Source: Candidatus Brevifilum fermentans
GTDB lineage: Bacteria > Chloroflexota > Anaerolineae > Anaerolineales > Villigracilaceae
Direction of reading: 5' to 3'
DNA: 34,093 bases
NCBI GenBank assembly: GCA_945877125.1
Contig: CAMCQT010000043.1
Coordinates: forward strand, 1-34,093
Under the pieces are notes generated by a model. That model searched no databases. It saw nothing but the letters and a program-made list of their open reading frames with translations, and was not told where the DNA came from. A program made the translations under genes and the position numbers. How positions within the stretch are numbered: the first letter of the stretch is position 1; the number at the start of each line of letters is the position of its first letter. Shown piece after piece: positions 30,399 to 34,093 of this stretch.

Positions 30399-33300
30399 TT
30401 ACAACTTCGCAAACCTCGACACCACCTTCGCACTTGTCGCGGGACGATCCATCACGCCGCCTTGGTGTATCAAAATCGGCGTGCCTAGTGCGGCGTACGC
30501 CTTATCCAAATAGGCTTGACCTGTGATGAATCTCTGTCCATCAATGGCGCAGGAGGTGACGAAGCCAATGCGCTCGCCGTTGGCATTGTCCACGGGGTCG
30601 CCGTTGTGTGCCATGCGGACGCGCTGATCGTCGAAGGTGAAACGGATGACCGCACCCTTGCGTTCTTTTTCGCGTGCCACGTAAGCGTCACGACCAATGA
30701 ACCACGGCTTGTACGGTTTGACGTAGGAGCCAAATCCGCCTTCTGCTACGCCGAGGTCGCGCATTGGGGGTTGAGTAGCCCCGTGCTCTTCGGGGCGTAT
30801 CGAAACCCCAGAGCCGAGTCCCATTTCGTGACCGTACAACGGCAAGCCTGCTTCGGTGCGGAGCGAGTCACGCGCGCCCAAGCCGATGGGCTTGACGCCG
30901 AACGGTTCGCCCGCTTTCATGACCGCGTTCCAGAAATCCACGGCGCGTTCGGGGTGGACGAATAATTCAAACGCCATCTTCTCGCCGGTGTAGCCGGTGC
31001 GCGAGACGATCAGGTCAAAGCCGCCAACTACGGCATCGCATAACTCGGTGCGCTTCAACTTCATGATGCGCGCGCGCGCGGCATCATCCACGCCCATGGC
31101 GAGCAGGATGTCGCGGCTCTTCGGTCCTTGCAGGGCAATATCCACCCGCATGGCAGAACCAGCTTTCGGGTCGCGCAGGTTGCGGATATCCGCCTGATAG
31201 CCGAATGTCCGCGCCCACGGTCGCCCGCTGTCGATCATCACTTTCCCGTCGCGCACACTTTCGAGCCATGTGCGGTCTTTGTCATCGTTCGAGGCGTTGA
31301 CGACCACCAGATAATTATCCCAGCCGCGGCGATAGATGAGCGTGTCGTCGATCACGTCGGCGTCGGGGGTGAGGAAGTGCGAATACAACGACTCGCCGGG
31401 TTGCAGCCCGCCGCAGTCGTTGCCGCAGACCGTATCGAGGAACGAAGCCGCATCCGCGCCGCGCACATCGTATACGCCCATGTGGCTCACATCGAACAAG
31501 CCCGCCGCGTTGCGCGTGGCAAGATGCTCCTCAAAAATTCCCGTGTATTGCACCGGCATTTCCCAACCTGCGAAGGGAACCATTCTGCCGCCCAAATCTC
31601 GGTGGGTTTGATTCAAGGCGGTCTTTTTCAACTCACCTTCGGATTCTGCCCAGACAAAAGGCGGCAGCGCTTCGCCCTTCGCCTTGGGGCTGACTCCAAT
31701 GAACCAGGGTTTGACTCCGCCTTTGAGCGGGGGAACGGTTGCCGTGAGTTTGGCTTTGACTTCACTCACCACAAACGCGCCCGGCATTCGCTTCGCGCTG
31801 AAATCTTTCTTGCCGTCCAAGTTAAAGGATGTGTAGCCATCTGAAAGATCGCGCAGCCACGTAGCCACCGCGGATGCATTCTTGACAGGGACTGCCAGTT
31901 GATAGGTGGTGTTATCCACGTTCTTCAACGTCCCGCTGATAACGCCCTTCGGCATGGAGATCGATGTGATCTGGGTCTTGCCCTTCTTCAAGACAGAGAG
32001 ATCGGAAGACACCGCGTAATCAAGCAGTTGTCTTACACGCTGTCCGCTCAGCTCATACACGCCCGATGTGGCTTTGTCGTCAATGTAATAGAAGTGCGGG
32101 TATCCGCTCTTCTTATATTTGAAATCAATGCCCGCAGATTGCGCCAGTTTGCGAACCTTCAACTTGGCGGCGTTCAATGTTGCAAAATCAAGTTTGGCGC
32201 GGCGTTGTTTGCCTTTCTTCACGGTGTCCACTGAATGCGGCGCACAGGCTTCGAGCACATCGGCCATCACGTCAACGAGTTGACGCGTGGTCTTCTCGTT
32301 GAATCCGCGCTGAGTGAGCCACGGCGTACCCAAGCGGATGCCCGATGGGTCGGCTGAGTTTTTGTCGCCGGGGATCGTGTTGCGATTGACCACCACGCCG
32401 ACAATATCCAAAATACGCGCGGCTTGATCGCCGCTGAGTTTCGTGCCGTCTTCGCCGACCACCGACGTCACATCTACATTGACCATGTGACAATTGGTGC
32501 CGCCGAACGGCACGCGGAATCCGCGCTTGGTGAATTGGTCAGCCATTGCCGCGGCATTCTTGATGGTTTGCGCCTGCAACTGCTTGAACTGTTTGGTCTG
32601 CGCCAGTTTGAAAGCCAGCGCCAGTCCCGCAAATACTTGAACGTGCGGTCCGCCTTGCTCACCGGGGAAGACGGCTTTGTCGATCTTCTTGGCAATCGCC
32701 GCATCGGTGGTCATCAAGACTGCGCCGCGTGGACCGTCGAGCGACTTGTGAGTGGTAGACATGATGACGTGCGCGATACCCATTGGCGAAGGAACAACGC
32801 CCGCCGCAACCAGCCCGCCGATGTGGGAAATATCCGCGAGGAAATATGCGCCGACCTCGTCTGCGATCTCACGGAATTTCTTCCAATCGGGAACCCATGA
32901 ATACGATGAATAGCCCGCGATCAACAGCTTGGGCTTGTTCTCCAAAGCCAGCGCGCGGATGGCTTCGTAGTCAAGTTTTTCGTTTTGGTCAACTGTGTAA
33001 TGCACTGCCTTGAACCACTTGCCTGAGCGATTAACCGACGAGCCGTGTGAAAGATGTCCGCCGTGGAGCAAGTTGAGTCCCATCACGGTGTCGCCGAGAG
33101 TCAGCAAGGCTTGATAGACCGCGTTGTTGGCGGGTCCGCCGGAGAGCGCCTGCACGTTGACGAAGATTTGGTCAGCAGTGAAACCGTTGGCGGCGAAGGC
33201 TTCGGCGGCGCGTCGGCGGGCGAGCGCTTCGACTGTGTCGGAATATTCCACGCCTTTGTAATAGCGCGGGTCGCCGTTGCGGCGATAATGAGCAAGTCGC

Positions 33301-33536
33301 GCCGGGTGGTCGAGAATTTCTTCTTCGGTCATCCAACGCGACTCTTCATCGGGGTAGCCTTCGGCGTAAATATTTTGGAAAGCGGAAGCCAGCGTCTCGC
33401 GCACAGCCATCGGCGCAGTGGATTCGCTGGGGATGAGAATCAGCTTGCGGGCTTGCCGCTCCGCTTCCAGTTGAGTCAGCTCGAAAACGTCAGGGTCAAG
33501 TTTGGCTAAGTCGCCACGAAATAGAAAATCGGACAT
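30399..33536 (-). CDS. Fusion of serine hydroxymethyltransferase and glycine-cleavage aminomethyltransferase
   Basis: 1045 residues, with AAGGAG before the ATG. Residues 1-435 are a PLP-dependent SHMT: AEGYPDEESRW, the pyridoxal lysine K264 in STTHKSLDGPRGA, and PGEQGGPHVQ. Residues ~436-640 are a linker region with no family I recognise. Residues ~641-1045 are GcvT: LNQTHRDLGGRMVPFAGWEMPVQY-type start, GLFDVSHMG, ALQGPKSRDIL, SRTGYTGE and GARDSLRTEAGLPLYGHE. SHMT converts serine to glycine and methylene-tetrahydrofolate; GcvT makes the same folate product from glycine. Putting both in one chain may channel the folate. Both halves have intact motifs. I believe similar fusions occur in Anaerolineae, from memory. 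No gcvH/gcvP lies in the window. Confidence 0.85.
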   Translation of the reverse strand: MSDFLFRGDLAKLDPDVFELTQLEAERQARKLILIPSESTAPMAVRETLASAFQNIYAEGYPDEESRWMTEEEILDHPARLAHYRRNGDPRYYKGVEYSDTVEALARRRAAEAFAANGFTADQIFVNVQALSGGPANNAVYQALLTLGDTVMGLNLLHGGHLSHGSSVNRSGKWFKAVHYTVDQNEKLDYEAIRALALENKPKLLIAGYSSYSWVPDWKKFREIADEVGAYFLADISHIGGLVAAGVVPSPMGIAHVIMSTTHKSLDGPRGAVLMTTDAAIAKKIDKAVFPGEQGGPHVQVFAGLALAFKLAQTKQFKQLQAQTIKNAAAMADQFTKRGFRVPFGGTNCHMVNVDVTSVVGEDGTKLSGDQAARILDIVGVVVNRNTIPGDKNSADPSGIRLGTPWLTQRGFNEKTTRQLVDVMADVLEACAPHSVDTVKKGKQRRAKLDFATLNAAKLKVRKLAQSAGIDFKYKKSGYPHFYYIDDKATSGVYELSGQRVRQLLDYAVSSDLSVLKKGKTQITSISMPKGVISGTLKNVDNTTYQLAVPVKNASAVATWLRDLSDGYTSFNLDGKKDFSAKRMPGAFVVSEVKAKLTATVPPLKGGVKPWFIGVSPKAKGEALPPFVWAESEGELKKTALNQTHRDLGGRMVPFAGWEMPVQYTGIFEEHLATRNAAGLFDVSHMGVYDVRGADAASFLDTVCGNDCGGLQPGESLYSHFLTPDADVIDDTLIYRRGWDNYLVVVNASNDDKDRTWLESVRDGKVMIDSGRPWARTFGYQADIRNLRDPKAGSAMRVDIALQGPKSRDILLAMGVDDAARARIMKLKRTELCDAVVGGFDLIVSRTGYTGEKMAFELFVHPERAVDFWNAVMKAGEPFGVKPIGLGARDSLRTEAGLPLYGHEMGLGSGVSIRPEEHGATQPPMRDLGVAEGGFGSYVKPYKPWFIGRDAYVAREKERKGAVIRFTFDDQRVRMAHNGDPVDNANGERIGFVTSCAIDGQRFITGQAYLDKAYAALGTPILIHQGGVMDRPATSAKVVSRFAKL

Positions 33537-33722
33537 TGTGAATCTCCTTGTGAGAGTTGAATTTTGGGATTGTCAGACAGTTGAATTGTAGACCCGCGAG
33601 GGGTGAGGGTCAAGTGAGAAATGGCATGTCCCTATTGTATTCAGTCTATGTTTTTGCTATTATGGGGTTGTGGAAATTATTGGTAAGCCACTTTTTTGAA
33701 TGACAATTTAGCCATGATGTTT

Positions 33723-33822
33723 GATCGTTGCACAGGTATTTGGCGGCAATGATCTGATGACCTAACTTGGACGCTCATGGGTTATCAGGGAGCTAATAGC
33801 GAAACCGGCCTTTCTGGCCGGT
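33723..33822 (+). ncRNA. Structured leader RNA candidate (three successive hairpins)
   Basis: Three stems follow one another: GATCGTTGC/GCAATGATC (33723-33731/33746-33754, one G-U pair), CTGATGACC/GGTTATCAG (33754-33762/33780-33788, one G-U pair), and ACCGGCC/GGCCGGT (33804-33810/33816-33822) followed by TATTTGTTTT. The G-U pairs form only in plus-strand RNA. The last stem looks like a terminator 39 bases before the start of the next gene, as in riboswitch or attenuator leaders. I could not match the loops to a known riboswitch class. The remaining 33537-33722 holds the promoter of the SHMT fusion gene on the minus strand and shows no gene. Confidence 0.5.
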
Positions 33823-33861
33823 TATTTGTTTTAAGTCCAATGTATGTTCCGGGAGGGAACA

Positions 33862-34093
33862 ATGAATACTCATAAGATTTTCAATCTGATATTAATATTT
33901 GTTTTTGCTTTTTCACTTTTTGGAATGCCTGAGCCTGTATTGGCGCAAGAATATTATTCTAACATCGAAGTTACTACGAGCAGACCAGAGATTATTGCAC
34001 GTGGATGGTCTTCGGATTCTGAAATCATGCTTTCGATTGATGATGTTTCAAATGGTCCGGGGGATGACTACACAGAAACAACCCGGATGGGAC
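33862..34093 (+). CDS. Secreted protein, cut by the right edge
   Basis: ATG 33862 with GGGAGGG upstream opens a frame that runs off the window after 77 codons. The first 27 residues form a classical signal peptide (MNTHKIFNLI, then a hydrophobic core) with likely cleavage after VLAQ or at VLA. The mature start (EYYSNIEVTTSRPEIIARGWSSDSEIMLSIDD) looks like a beta-rich extracellular domain, but no family can be named from this fragment. It is probably controlled by the structured leader just upstream. Confidence 0.75.
   Translation, partial: MNTHKIFNLILIFVFAFSLFGMPEPVLAQEYYSNIEVTTSRPEIIARGWSSDSEIMLSIDDVSNGPGDDYTETTRMG

Noticed and set aside
33723-33822. c-di-GMP, TPP, cobalamin or c-di-AMP riboswitch
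   Set aside because: None of the conserved core sequences of these classes could be matched, so no class is named.
1-34093. CRISPR arrays, tRNA or rRNA genes
   Set aside because: No regularly spaced repeats, no T-loop-like GTTCRANYC with cloverleaf context and no rRNA segments were seen on reading both strands; a tRNAscan or CRISPR search could still find something missed.

Overview
The window most likely comes from a Chloroflexota bacterium of the class Anaerolineae. This is an inference from gene content: Thr/Pro-rich lipoprotein linkers, an NBR1-Ig lipoprotein, a GlyA-GcvT fusion and multihaem cytochromes. No rRNA or tRNA gene was seen to settle it. Most of the window has moderate GC. Two stretches look clearly AT-richer by eye: about 25.4-30.35 kb, and the gene at 16.8-17.4 kb.

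Layout. 0-0.35 kb: an endonuclease IV-like gene cut by the left edge. 0.5-8.4 kb: a respiratory cytochrome region. It holds a minus-strand NapC/NirT-like nine-motif cytochrome, then a divergent plus-strand operon (seven-haem membrane cytochrome, Tat-type four-cluster ferredoxin, ten-helix NrfD/PsrC-like subunit), then a minus-strand ten-haem lipoprotein built from an internal duplication. 9.2-13.8 kb: a complete branched-chain amino-acid-type ABC importer (livKHMGF) with a hairpin between the binding protein and the permeases. 13.9-16.7 kb: an ABC-F protein (Uup-like) and a DnaQ-exonuclease/WYL fusion. 16.8-19.4 kb: an AT-rich membrane protein and two tandem cytidylate-kinase-like paralogues.

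19.7-24.7 kb: stress and metabolism genes. They include a FrnE/DsbA-like oxidoreductase whose first catalytic cysteine is replaced by an in-frame TGA followed at a suitable distance by a bacterial-SECIS-like hairpin, a 51-residue basic protein, a CsbD-like protein, an NBR1-Ig lipoprotein, a polytopic membrane protein and two overlapping PPK2 genes. 24.9-30.3 kb: an XRE regulator without a visible toxin partner, then an AT-rich three-gene operon (membrane pentapeptide-repeat protein, STAND/NACHT-like NTPase, membrane-anchored alpha/beta hydrolase) that looks like a candidate undescribed anti-phage or conflict system. 30.4-33.5 kb: a 1045-residue SHMT-aminomethyltransferase fusion. 33.7-34.1 kb: a leader with three successive hairpins before a secreted protein cut by the right edge.

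How the parts work together. The cytochrome, FeS and NrfD genes form an apparent quinone-linked electron-transfer module that lacks an obvious substrate-oxidising subunit. The two large cytochromes could carry electrons further out of the cell. The liv operon imports amino acids, and the GlyA-GcvT fusion handles serine, glycine and one-carbon units. Several families of palindromic repeats sit between genes. The strongest observations are the putative selenoprotein and the AT-rich STAND operon.
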